Position numbers and translations under genes: made by a program. This document shows, one piece after another, positions 26,265 to 38,687 of a DNA stretch of 64,000 nt (the first letter of the stretch is position 1; every line of letters starts with the position of its first letter). Below the pieces are notes generated by a model that worked only from the letters and a program-made list of their open reading frames with translations, was not told the origin of the DNA and did not search any database. The stretch lies in the NCBI GenBank assembly GCA_032173965.1, contig JAVUNC010000004.1:22235001-22299000 (forward strand), written 5' to 3'. This DNA comes from Sitta carolinensis (taxonomy: Eukaryota > Chordata > Aves > Passeriformes > Sittidae).

Positions 26265-26551
26265 GAAGCAGCCCGGGCAGGTCTCTTTCCTCCCGGCTGT
26301 CACAGCCACACCCCTCTGCCCTCTCTAGCCCGGGCGGTGGGGGGGCGCGCCGGGCCGGGTGCGGGCTGGGCCGCTCGGCCCGGCTGGGATTCTCCGCTCC
26401 TGGAGGGGCGGGAGCGGCTGCCGAGCCCTCCCCGAGGAACCCACGGGCCCGGCCGGGAGGGGCAAAGGAGCCGGCAGAGCCTGCAGAGCTTTTGTTCCAG
26501 TCGAACACCAAACCACGCTGGCCTGAGGCTGTGTCGGCATCGGGAGCGGCT
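26265..26551 (+). promoter_or_regulatory. CpG-rich block inside the LTR (U3)
   Basis: The densest run of CG dinucleotides in the window, containing GGGGGGGCGCGCCGGGCCGG and several GC-box-like GGGCGG/GGGGCGGG words. It sits upstream of the LTR's TATA-like site, in the position of retroviral enhancer and promoter sequence. The surrounding host DNA is AT-rich, so the composition shift marks inserted sequence. Activity cannot be judged from sequence. Confidence 0.55.
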
Positions 26552-26994
26552 GAGCATGGGGACAGCACCTGGATGGGCACCAAAGGAGCTGAGCATGGGG
26601 ACAGCACCTGGATGGGCACCAAAGGAGCTGAGCATGGGGACAGCACCTGGATGGGCACCAAAGGAGCTGAGCATGGGGACAGCACCTGGATGGGCACCAA
26701 AGGAGCTGAGCATGGGGACAGCACCTGGATGGGCACCAAAGGAGCTGAGCATGGGGCACCTGGTATGGCACCAAAGGAGCTGAGCATGGGGACAGCACCT
26801 GGATGGGCACCAAAGGAGCTGAGCATGGGGACAGCACCTGGATGGGCACCAAAGGAGCTGAGCATGGGGACAGCACCTGGTGGGCACCAAAGGAGCTGAG
26901 CATGGGCACCAGCACCTGTATGGGCACCAAAGGAGCTGAGCATGGGGACAGCACCTGGATGGGCACCAAAGGAGCTGAGCATGGGGACAGCACC
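26552..26994 (+). repeat. 39-bp minisatellite, 11 units plus a partial
   Basis: Units begin GAGCATGGGGACAGCACCTG and end CCAAAGGAGCT. Units 1-5, 7, 8 and 11 are 39 bp. Unit 6 (26747-26781) is 35 bp, unit 9 (26860-26897) is 38 bp and unit 10 (26898-26937) is 40 bp. A partial 18-bp unit ends at 26994. Because 39 is a multiple of three, both strands show long stop-free frames (up to 314 codons on the minus strand). These are repeat artefacts, not proteins. The three off-length units shift frame and explain why overlapping frames replace one another. Confidence 0.97.
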
Positions 26995-27500
26995 GGTGGC
27001 CCCCCCGTGGTTCGTGCTGGAGGTGGTCTTAAAGCCAGGACCAGCCCTGCCCCTCATTCCACACTGCAAGCGGCTGGCGCAGCTCACATGGAGTCAGCAA
27101 AAGAGCACGTGGCCAGCAGAAAGAAGTAGAGAGAGCTTGTTTCTAATACAGGACTTAGACTAAACCTACTTTATTCAGCGTTAAAAGACTTTACACTCGA
27201 AGAACACTAACTCTCTCTGGGCTAAGAAGGAAAAGGAGGTGAAACTTTGTAAGAATAACCACATAAAATTGAAGTCCGTAAGAAAAGTTAGATTTTAGAT
27301 TGAAGGGATTTTCCAAAGTTTGTCTTAAGCTTAGGCTGTAAAATTCTTTTGTGAAGCTATGGTAAAGATATACGTGATATATCAGACTTTGGGTTTTCCC
27401 CAATAAGTTCATGGAATGCTTTGGGTAGGGTGGTAGCGTTCCATCCACAATCATGAGCAGAGGCACCAGTGTTAGAAGTTTGATGAGAAACCTCGGCCCC

Positions 27501-27513
27501 GGGATAAAAGGGG
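27501..27513 (+). promoter_or_regulatory. TATA-like element of the LTR
   Basis: GGGATAAAAGGGG lies about 400 bp upstream of the AATAAA signal, in the place where the U3/R boundary would be expected. Assignment is by position and resemblance only. Confidence 0.35.
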
Positions 27514-27913
27514 AAGACCTCTGTTCCAGAGATGGGTGAAAGGATGCTAGAACGGCTCATCCTTAAAATAGCACCCCAATAAGCTGATATGGACTGAAAG
27601 CTCAGTTGTGAGGAAAAACTGTGAAAGATGGGAAAGACTTCACAAAGGCAGATCTCGGGCACCTGTGGTTTGTGAGAAAATGAAGCCACAAGAGTTCTTT
27701 TCTTGTGGGGAGTTTTCCATAGCATTAGCAAAGAATACTTTTCTCTCTAAATGAACTAAAAAAAGACTGTTTTAGAAGTGAGAAACTGACTGAGATTTTC
27801 TGAGTGTTGTTTTCTTTACATTGTTAGTTATGAGAAAAGAAGGTGTGGGGAGGAAGAGTGTTTTGAAGGTTCCATCCTCATTCTTGTTGTTTTCCTTTGT
27901 TTTAGTGTTAGTT

Positions 27914-27919
27914 AATAAA
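27914..27919 (+). terminator. AATAAA poly(A) signal of the LTR
   Basis: GTTAATAAAGTC sits about 120 bp before the element's right end, a typical R/U5 position for a retroviral LTR. Confidence 0.5.
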
Positions 27920-28039
27920 GTCTTACTACTTTTAAGCTTAAGCCTGCTTTGCTCTTGATTGGAAAATTTGAAATTGACAAAAAGTCAAACCAAAACAGAA
28001 ATTGGTGTTTCCGCCTGGTTTTGAATTGAAATCATGACA

Positions 28040-28044
28040 GATTC
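28040..28044 (+). repeat. Target-site duplication, right copy (GATTC)
   Basis: GATTC directly follows the ATGACA end of the LTR and matches the left copy exactly. Confidence 0.7.
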
Positions 28045-31000
28045 AAAACACCAAGCAAATTAAGCTAGGCTGGCCACTTGTTAGAAGCAAGCAGCATTCA
28101 TTGCCACAGATCAGAAAAAAAATGTTTGGTTAAAAATGTTCAGCTACAGAATTCACTATTATCAGTGAATAAATTTGTGGATTGTTCTTTTGACTTAAGT
28201 CAGATCATGTTTTGGAAATAGAGTTGAATTTAAGAATCTGATTTTTTACAGAAGTTCAAAATATATTTGTAACAGAAGGTGTTCTTTTTTTACTAGAAAA
28301 ATTTTTTAAATTCTGAAATCAAATTCCTAGGACCTAGTCAAATAGGTGATGCTGGAATTCAGAAGAAACACACTCTCCCTAAAAACACTAATTTATCTGG
28401 CTGATTGTTACTAACACTGTTCCCTGTGTGCAAATGCAAAGCCCTTGATTCAATGTGCAGTTACTCAAAACTAGAATTCTGCAACTGGAAAGCTGCTTAA
28501 TCTTGAAGGCTTAAACTAAAAATGAACTGTAGTGCCTGGGAGACCTGCCACCCTAAGCACGTAGTTATTTCTCTTCTCTAAAAATTGATCCTGTGGAATT
28601 ATGAGAGAAAGCTCTGCATACAAAGTGCTTGTCCCAAGGGATTTTGACACTAGATGAGATTATCCAGGTCACAAATGAATTCTGATTACTGTGACAGAAT
28701 TGTGACATTTCTGCCAGCTATACAGTGAACAGTGTTACTAAATACCATATTCACTACTCATTAACTGATTCTAAAGCACATTCATCAACTCAGTCTAATA
28801 TACAAATGAGTCATAACAATTAGAAATTAACTGCAATGCAATGAATACTATCTCTGAATCAATGCTGTATTGTCTGTGCTAGATTTCCTCTCTTCTTTGC
28901 ACCCATCATGAAAACAAAAACACTTCTTCATCTCTATTCATTGATTCTAGAGTAGCACTACAGACTGCAATCACTTGCAAAGTAGTCAGTTCACAGATCC
29001 AGGCAGCAGGAGGAATAACAACTTTGCTAATACAGCTTGCTATTAGTAAATCTTGGTGCAGCCAGCACCACACGGGCTTCCTAAAAATTGAGCAACTCTG
29101 TCGTCATCACTGGGAATTCTGGACAGTGATTAATGAAGTATACACAGTATGACTATTTATTAACAAAAATACTATTTTTTTAAGTTTTACAGTTAAAAGA
29201 GGAATATATCTTACAGTGAAGGAATATTTTGCTTCATTCAAAACAAGTTTGAAAGTAAAAATTTTTCCATGACCTTCTAGCATAGTCTTGCACTGAAGTT
29301 CAAGTTTGCAGCTTAAAGGACAAACAGAAAGAAAGCCACGACCCCAAACCCTCCAGCTTGACACAGTCATTTCTTCTTCAGGTCAGACTCTACAAGATAA
29401 GGACAGACGTGGCCTCTGTTAACAAAGTCATACAAAAAAATTGGTGGCAAAATGGTCTCTTTACTACTATCACTGAGAAGCTCACTGTCACTACCATGTA
29501 TGAAAAAATGGAATCTTCATTCATCCTGTGAGAAACCTTCATTCACATGCAGACAGTGCTTCCATTGCACAGGACAAAGTGGAGGAGGCTTGGGGAAAGG
29601 AAAGGGATATCAGACTTTGCTGCTATGTTTACCAGGGGATGCAACCCTTGGCTATATTCAAGCACATGCAGATGAAACCTTTTCTCTGGCTCACTTATCA
29701 GAAAAAGAAGCTGCTATGCAGCTCTGTCCAAACACGCACATCAGCTCTCACAGCTCCTACTAAACCTCGAGGTAAATGCATAAATCACATATATTTTATT
29801 TTGGGAAAGAGCAAGATTACAAATAGGCGATGATCTAACATTGCTTCCCACACTGGAAACCTAAACTCACGAGCCAAGAGCTAATTTTAGTGTAATAAAT
29901 TCTTTAGAGACCTGTAATTTTTTTTTTTAAATTTGTGGAAAAATGTTCTTGTAAAAATGTGTTTTCTAGGTTTGGTTTGGTTTTTTTTAACTTTAGCTGT
30001 AACAGGACTAAAACTGAGGAAAAGACACAAAACTTAAATGCCCATTGAAGTCAGATAATATAGAAAGTCAATATTGTCCTTTTGGGTCACATTTAATCCA
30101 ATACAGATATACTTACTGAACTATCAGGAAAAGATATTCTTTTTTGTCTTTTATCCTGGTAGTAAGCAACCATATCATAGAGTCACAGGATCACGTTTTA
30201 CAAGTACAAGAAATCTCTATCTTGGGATCCCACACTGCTCTAAACACAAGATTTGAGGATTAAATTTATATTTCAAGCTATTGTTCTTTACTCCAGCATT
30301 CATTTCAATAAGATTCATCTTACCCAACCTTAGCTGTTTAAATCATAAAAACGACTTGCCATTTAATTGACATTGTCTCTAATCAGAGGAGTTAAGCAAT
30401 TTCAGAAAGCAGTTTCTCATATATGTAGTATGTACATCTAAGATGAAATGAATCCATATTAATCTGTTGCAAAGAAAACAAAAGACAGCTAAGTACATAA
30501 TATTTTATCACATAAATTTAGTATACATAATACTGTCACAACAAAAAGTTTCCAACTGACATATTTATATTTAAAGAAGAACACAGAATTGAAACCTAAT
30601 CTCTTATTTTCTGTCAAAATCCAAAATCAGCTCCAGAAGTTATAATCACTTCTACAATTCCTCTCAAAATGTATGTGAATCCACTGAACAGCACCTGAAG
30701 TCTAAAAGTGGTAGTAGAATTTTGTTTCAAAAAATCCAAAGTCCAAATTTTTCCATAAAATCCCTTCTCAATAGAGGTATTCAGTGTCATCATAAAACAT
30801 TATATATTGATGCTTTAAATCAAAATTTATTACCTGCCAATCTCACCAATGATTTCATGGATTATGACCCTGATATTTTTAAATAGGTTTCTGTTTCCTT
30901 AAGCTAACATGGGAATATTCTACTGCAGGATAGATACTCATGGATAATTTTCAAATGGGCTCTTGAGAGTTATGTAGATTAAACGACAGTAACAAAAGGC

Positions 31001-31355
31001 CATATTTTAGACAATATCTTTGTTTCCAAAAATCAATGACTATTTTGTGTTTCATAAACTTCTTCTCTCTTTTCACGAGAACTAACTTCTCTGTATACCC
31101 TAGAGAGAACTGTAGAGGAAAAAACAATGCAGGGGAAAAATTATTTAGAGGAACTTTGATGATATTTCTGACTTCTCTGGATGCTGCTCTTTTGCTGCTG
31201 TCATTTACCCTCACTTTCCTACACTAGAGACTACATACAATGGAACTATGAATTTGCATCAGATTTTTGAAGCGATCCTTGCCCATGTAAAGCCATTATG
31301 TACTTGTGCTACACTGCCACTATATAAATACATTGAGAAATCTAAATGAAAGCTA

Positions 31356-31357
<2 letters not shown>
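28045..31357. other. AT-rich non-coding stretch
   Basis: No supportable gene. Overlapping frames at 29452-29833 have no recognisable domain. TCATAGAGTCACAGGATC at 30176-30193 resembles a CR1 antisense terminus, but the similarity stops at once. Confidence 0.5.

Positions 31358-31419
<62 letters not shown>
31358..31419. repeat. (AT)31 dinucleotide microsatellite
   Basis: A perfect 62-nt alternating A/T run. It is self-complementary and likely polymorphic. Confidence 0.98.
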
Positions 31420-31421
<2 letters not shown>

Positions 31422-34400
31422 ATTCTAGAGGGTATTTCACATAAAGTTAATTAAATTTTTAAATCCAAAAATTATCTTGCACATGTATTTCATATTAAAA
31501 AAATAAAGAAAAATTGTTTTGTGATGTCTCTCAAGTCACAAAATATTTTAGAGAAGGATTCAGAAATAACCCTTAAATTCCCTGGTTCTTAAGTTTCTGT
31601 CTTTGCCTACTCCTCTCCTTCCAGCCAGTTTTTCATCTCCTTTCAGCTATTCTTGACAGCTAACAAAAGCAGTAAGTTTTCAGGTATATTTGAACTTCAA
31701 AGATATTTAGCTACAAGACATTTTCTTCAAGTTTGTCTTCCAAAATCCAGTGACCCAAAAATAGACTATTACATTGATATTTCTTCTAGGTCCCCACAGA
31801 TGATGCAGGAGAAAAGATTGCTGGAGGTCAGTTCTATAAATCTCATGTAACTATGACTGTCCAAACCTAATGTATATAATGTTTTTAAACCAAGAATAGT
31901 TGTAAAAGTTCAATACAGAAATTAAGAATATCAGACTGAAAAACCCTACCGCATAAACCTATCTGAAGAACAATACAAAATACTGACACATAGACATGAT
32001 TTCTCAGATATTTTTCCTCTCTGTGATAATGTTTTATGGAAGTTAATGTCGTCAGCAAAGATTGATATACTAAATGGAAAACTGGGCTTGTAAAAAATGA
32101 TATCTGTCAAGAAAAACCCCACTATCAGACATGAAAGATATCAGTTCAGCTTCACTTCAATGTGATCATGAAATTAAAAAGGCCATTAGGTGTGTGAAAT
32201 ATTGCAAGTAAAACATCAGTGATACCTAACAACCTCTTCTATATTGCTAATAAGGAAAACCAAAGCTAAGAGGATCAACCTGTTTTAAAGAGATAGATTT
32301 TAGCATTTACTTCAAAGCAGCTTTTGCTTACACTTCAAAGATTTGAAACAAAACCAAACTCTGAGGAAAGAAGGTACTTCTTTTACTCCTTTTCCACACA
32401 TGAAGAGAGTGGAGAACAAAAGTTTCCATGTAATATATCAGAAAATGAGAATGTAAAGATGGTTTGCAATTCATTTCTGTTCAAAGCACTTCACAGCAAT
32501 GGATCTGAGAGAACTCTGACAGGTCCCTCCACAAAAAGAATAATTATTCAGAACTGTGACTTAAAGGCAATGGAGAAAGCCTTGCTTATGAACTATCAGG
32601 CATACCTTAAATACTTCTCCATTTCCTAATGTAGTGAGACATTTTAATTTCAAGGTAGTATACTTGGCATATTTTATTTGACCATCCTGTTCATAAATAA
32701 CATTAAATTTTCGTAACTTTATGAAATGAGTTGATAAAAGCTTGCATGAAAATTCAAAAGTTTCTTTTAAACCAAAGAAGCCTTTATTTTTATTTTTATT
32801 ACAATTATGTTGGGAAGAAGGCTTGTATGGTTATGAAACCTTTTTTTCTTTTGCTTCTGGATACTGCTTCTTGTCAGCATCCTTGTTTCCAAGCTTTGAT
32901 TATCTTCTAAACAACACAAATTCTACCTATTTTCTTAAAGCTGTCCATTTCACAAGCTTAAAAAATCAATAAACAAGAAGAATCCTCCTTTCCCTACCAC
33001 TTAATGAGCTTATTGGTGGGAATCAATTTTCCAACATCAATTCACTCACTTATTTACTCACTAATTTCATTGAGTAAGAGCTGTTTGAAAGCTGAAATAT
33101 GACATTTGTCTCAGGTTGTCCTAAAAAGTTGTCATGGAACCACAATGTGCTCGATGTGTAGGAAATTTCTGGTATTCATTTTGCAAAATTAATGCATTAG
33201 TCCAAGTAATATGACTTTCACTAATTTCCTATGAAAATTTGTTAGTCAACTAATACTTCTGTTTGTTATCCTAATGCCACTTTCTCTTAATTTATGAGAC
33301 TACTAAACAGGCAAACTGATAATATTGAATGCTAAGGATATGGATAACTAGATGAATGACCCAGCTAGAATGTTCCACATATCTCTAATTTCAAATTACC
33401 ACATGACATTTGCCACTTTCAACATTACACTGATAACTGGCATTCTGTTCAATCATCATGAATTTGTTTAAGTATTTTAATAAAGACAGAAGAACAACTA
33501 AGAGGTTTTTGACAGTGTAGCAAATTACATAGGTTTGTTAAATGTACCACTGTGCTGGTGCAAGGCAGTGTGGCAAAGCATTCTCACGGGAACTGGGGGG
33601 AGAGCAGGATCAGAGCCAATTTCTCCAGTCTAAGTAAGGATATATATCAACTGAACCACACTAAGAAACTGTATGTTAAAAGCCTATCAACCTGCCAATA
33701 AATGTTAATGCACAGTATAATTAAGTACACTAGCTATTTTTCATTAATTTCTCAATTTTACTATAAACTAAATGCTGGATTCTTTTTGTTTTGTTTTGTT
33801 TTGTTTTTAAGTAGAGTAGATTCCTTTGCCTAAGGGTGTTCTGTAGCTACACCTATGGAGGTATTTTGCAGAAAGCTAAAAGCTGTAGTCTGCTCAGACT
33901 CTGAACCAGCAGGAAGCTTTTTAGTAACATACAATGCCACACTGAGCACAAGCTAATTGAAAGCTGTATGAAGCAGACTGGACTCCACTTGTCATATGGG
34001 GATGTGATGCTGCCAGTGCTTAAGGTGGGCACAATGAACTTCAATCTCCTGTGAGCAATCCGAGTGTTCTCACCCATCTAGTTACAGACTGCTCTAAATT
34101 CACCCCTGAAATTGCCACACCTAAATTTCTATGGGCAGATGAGCCCTAATACAAGCAACCTACGACCTACTTCTTTGGTGTTCCACTTTGAGGTGGTCAA
34201 AGGAGATAGAATCAGAGAAGCCGTAAATTTGCCCCAAGTAAGAGGAAGCTAAGTGAAAACGAAACAAATGAATGCTTACTACACACTTTATTCTTTAGCT
34301 TGGACTCCCGGTACTTAAAGAGGAATTTATATATAATAATAAAAGAATACAATTACAGTAGAAAGAGCAAAAAGCAGAAGAAGGAAGTCATGGTCAAGAT

Positions 34401-37400
34401 TAAGGTAAAAAGCATGAAGGATGAAAGAGGGATTTGCTTTACTCAACAAATGCACTTTGTTTTCTGGCATGCAATTTTGCATGCTAAAATTGGGCAGTTT
34501 AAATGTTACATAATTCATTATTTATCTTACACATGGATTTCACTTAAAAATTTTACGTGAAGGATGTAAGCTGCCTTGTTTCCTGCCTCATTAAGGAAAT
34601 AATCATCCAGAAAAATCATTGTGGAGATGCTTATCATTCCAATTAAAGGTAACTCTATCAGTATGTTTATTGAATTCACAAACCCTTTTTATTAGCTCTG
34701 TCACCATTTTTTTGCATCTGGTCATGCTTATCCAATTTAGATGAATGGCTATTTTTGTCTACTAGAAAAGGTAAGTTATATACTTACAAGAAAACCATTT
34801 AAGCATGAACTCTGAAATTCACTCCAGCATAAACTTGATCCAATTAACTAAATCACATGATTTTGCCTGTCTGGAATTACAGAAAACATAGAGCCAGTCT
34901 AGAGAAAGTGGGTCTACATCCAGCACGTATGAGGGCTCATTCAATCTCACAATGTTTTCTGTAAGAAACAAAAATGGCTGAAGTAGTTGTGGTGGAAGAA
35001 AAGAGAAACATGAGGCCCAAATATTCACCTGTTCTCCTAAAGGCCTCAGAAAATCTGAGAGAAGCTCTGGCTCTGCTATTATATATTCTGGTAGTATTGG
35101 GGCACTGCCAACACTAGGAGGTAGCAGGGCTGAGCAACATTTACATGATTCTCTGAGGAATGGGAAGATATTTTGCACCGACATACTTGTCTCTTCATCT
35201 TCCTTTACTCAAGTACACACTGCAACCTGCCCCAATGCCTCTGCTGTATGTGTGCATTCGCTGAGGTAATATACTTCCTGCTCTATATCCACTTTATTTC
35301 CTCTGTTCAAAGATCCAAGAGGTGTTACGTCAAAAGTGTGTCCTTTATTGCCCATAAACATCACTTTAGTGTTAGTACAGCTGCCTTCATTGGACCTGTC
35401 TTTACAATTGCAAACAAAAGACTTGATTTAGCACATACTAGACTGCCTTACTGCCAAGCTGGGAAAGCTCCACATGTGCTAGCAGCTTGCTTCCCTTGGA
35501 TTATGGTCCCAGGGCTCTAAAAACCTTTAAACATAAATAAAGTTAAAAGATGCTCAGAAAATACAGATTTGCAGACCCAGCAATTTGAAGTTTCGGAAAA
35601 AACCAAAGAGATGTTAAGACTCAGGAAATGGGATCTCCTTTTGGCAAAGGAAAACAATGATTCTGTTTTATACTTCTACACCATCCACTCCAAGATGCTT
35701 GACAATCTTTCAGCATTTAGCAAGAGAACACACCTATTAATGAAAACACTATTGTTCACAAACAATAAAACAGAGAATAAATGATATTTTAAAAAACAGA
35801 ACGATATCTTGTTCCGAGTCTGCTTCCAAGACCTGACTGAGATTTTTACTTAATCACACTAAATGATGATAGAAAAAAAGCAAAATTTTTATTATTTGAG
35901 AAAAACAGGAGTTAGATTGAGTTAAAATGACACCAACCAAGTATATTTCATGCAACTGACATTTGAATTTCTGATACATGCGACTTTTAAGGTGAATTCA
36001 TTAAGTAAATATATCATACCGTACATTAATGGAGTTATTATTTCCTGGGGCTTTTTTTGTTTTTTTTTTCTCAAATTAAACAGTTTTAAGAACTACTGAA
36101 ATGCCTGAGCAATTAAGTGATTTCAAATACAAAATTTGAAAGAGATGATACAATACTGATTGAAGTCTTTTTAACTCAGTTCTGCAATGAAGAAACTTTA
36201 TTAAACCTTCATACTAATCAATACAGCATGCAAACAGTGACAGAAAGGACTACTAAAACAGGCAAAGAAGTTTTATGGGATTCATCTTTACAGCTACCCA
36301 CTTGAAAAATCAAGAATAAGGTATTTATGTAAACTTCTTATGATAATTAAACTTCAAATTGTACATTCAATAATTCAAACTTGGTCTGCTCACATCAATA
36401 TTGTACCAGTATACATCATAATTCACTTCCACAATCTGATGTCAAATGCATCTAGTTATATTAAATAAGTAAGTTAAGAAAAATAAATAATTTCAAAGTC
36501 ATAAATTGGTTCCTAAAATATCCTTGCCATGAAACAAAATAAATAGTTTTAGCTAAAGCTTTAGCTAAGCACATTCATACTTCTTTTTAGGCAGAATCTT
36601 CCTACACACAAACAACAACCCTGACCATAGGAAACTAAAGATTATTTGCAAGAATGAGTTAACACATTCCTGTTGAGAAGAAGAAATTATCACCTTTATT
36701 GTGAACTCATAAGATTGCAAAGACTTATAGAGACTGGCTGCAGAAAAAAAGCCTTTCTCCATTGTGACAAGACAGAGGGTTTAAAACACAAAGATAAAAC
36801 AGTGGAACAGTGCTAAAAATTGAGGCACAATATTAAAATAACTCTTCCTTTCTGTGCTGTGTATCCTGAAATGCCAAGTTAACAAGCTTTCCTTTTGGCA
36901 AGGTATTTATGAAAAGAATGAGAGAACCTATGATTAATGGTTGCAGCAAGAATAAATAAATGAGGACAAGACTATACTCTGAAAGCAAGCTTGAACAGAT
37001 AGTAAAAACTTGTTAAATATGCTGAATAGTTGAAAACTGGCTTTTGTAAAATGAATCGCTGTATTATTTATTATAAATTTAGAAATTAGTGCTTTATTTT
37101 AAGATTTAAAGTATATGATTCAATAATTGCACAAATTATTTTATTAACTTATTTTTTATTTTATTAGGTAAGTTTCCTTAAATCTATTGGAACTATACCC
37201 CTTATTTGTCACTGTTGTAGTGCTGGAGGAAAGTAACTTGAATCTTGAAATATACCACTGCATTAAGGTTGATCATCTGTAGTTTAATGGAGTCCTAGGA
37301 CAACTACAACATAGTGCTCTTCTGATCTTCTGCCCTTTCTTGCCTTAAGAGCGTGAGAATTGCAAAGCTTGAAAATCAGGATTTCAGCATTTTAAAGGGG

Positions 37401-38645
37401 ATTTAGAGCTCCTGCCTGTGGCTTTCTATTTGTCTCATAGAATTCTTCTATTATGATTTTGTTTGAAATAGAAAAAATGTCCTTTAAGTGCTTTGGATAG
37501 TTTAAACTAGACCTTCCCTACAGTCCACATCTATATATTGGAATTTACTCTTGCCTTCATTTGTGTTTTGTGATTTACCATTCCCTCCAAAGTGTCGTAT
37601 TTGGAGCAAACATTTAGATAAAGACAATTTCTGAAAGCTTAGCTCGTAAAAGATCTTTTTTTTTCCCCCCACTAACTCTTTGTGTGAAAAAATCTTTCTG
37701 TTTATGGAATCTGTTTTGGGTTTCTTGGAAAAAAAATCACTGAATCCCAGGCTTCTTGGAATTTAAAAAAAAACCCAAAACATAGTTGCCTATAACTTGA
37801 GAATTGCACAGACTTAGTTTGCATCCACTCAAATGCATTAACTCTCCAGTTCTACATGTCTCTCAAATATTGATTCATAACACCCATGGTTTAAAAATGT
37901 TCTCTCTCCTCCCAAAAATTACAAATTATCGCGTGTGAGGCAAATTTTATTTTGGCAGATTTAGAAAGATCATGGGTAGGAAATTTGAAATAAGACCAGG
38001 AAAAAGAGTTAGGTTAAACATAAAAGCGGCCATATAAGTCCTAGATTGCTACCAAACGTAATTACGTAGAAATTATGGGTAGATCAAGACAAAATCTTTA
38101 AGAAACCTTGGTTTGAAAAGAAATAGTAAGACACGGATCCACTGTGGAGATTGTGAACAATGGGAAAAGAGTGGCTCTATCACTGCTCTTTGCACCTTTC
38201 AAACTTCAGTCACTGCTGTGCAGTCACTACTGCAATCCAAAACTGGAGTTGGGAACTTCTCCTTGAAGCCATAGTTTCTGCTCTTGTAACAAGGTCTTAT
38301 TTACACCTCTTCTAAAATGGCACTGCAATTCTTAGTCCTTGTTAATAAGATGCTTAACTGCTATCAAGGTTGAAATTCAATTTGCTAGACAATTGCATCC
38401 ATTTGTTTCCATTCACTGTCATCAATGCTAGGTCACTGTAGACTGAATGCTGCAATCAACTTAATTAAAAGTTAGGAATTCACATGCAAACGTCCCATGC
38501 ACCAGCCCAAAACTGGCCCCTTTTCAATCTGATATTAGATACTCATTCACTGATGGAGTGTAATTTTTTCATTTTATATGTAAATAACTTGCTTTTCTTT
38601 CCTCACTAGAGAGTGTTGAGTTATTCACGGTAATGTATTCTTCTA

Positions 38646-38647
<2 letters not shown>
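31420..38647. other. Long AT-rich non-coding stretch
   Basis: About 7 kb with no supported gene. A short (TTTTG)4 tract lies at 33783-33808. Frames at 32324-32629, 34819-35184 and 35173-35520 (101-121 codons) show no domain, and I treat them as chance. Confidence 0.5.

Positions 38648-38686
<39 letters not shown>
38648..38686 (+). repeat. T39 homopolymer
   Basis: Thirty-nine consecutive T residues. No AATAAA (TTTATT on this strand) lies just to the right, so there is no sign that it is the tail of a retrocopy in minus orientation. Confidence 0.97.

Positions 38687-38687
<1 letters not shown>

Larger units (their letters stand above)
26165..28039 (+). mobile_element. Long solo LTR of an endogenous retrovirus, with 5-bp target duplication
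   Basis: The element starts TGTCCTGGTTTGACCAGC and ends ATCATGACA, giving TGTC...GACA inverted ends. It is flanked by identical GATTC pentamers at 26160-26164 and 28040-28044, as expected for a retroviral integration. A TATA-like GGGATAAAAGGGG at 27501-27513 and an AATAAA at 27914-27919 give a U3-R-U5 order in plus orientation. At 1,875 bp it is long for an LTR, partly because it carries a CpG-rich block (about 26265-26550) and a 39-bp minisatellite (26552-26994). No gag, pol or env is present, so it is a solo LTR formed by LTR-LTR recombination, or less likely a single-LTR-like non-autonomous element. The family is not certain. Confidence 0.75.

Noticed and set aside
27975..27997. Alternative right end of the LTR at AGTCAAACCAAAACA, which resembles an inverted copy of the left terminus
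   Set aside because: No target duplication fits that end, whereas the ATGACA end at 28039 gives a perfect GATTC pair.
30176..30193. CR1-terminus-like TCATAGAGTCACAGGATC
   Set aside because: Similarity ends after about 18 bases with no further CR1 sequence.
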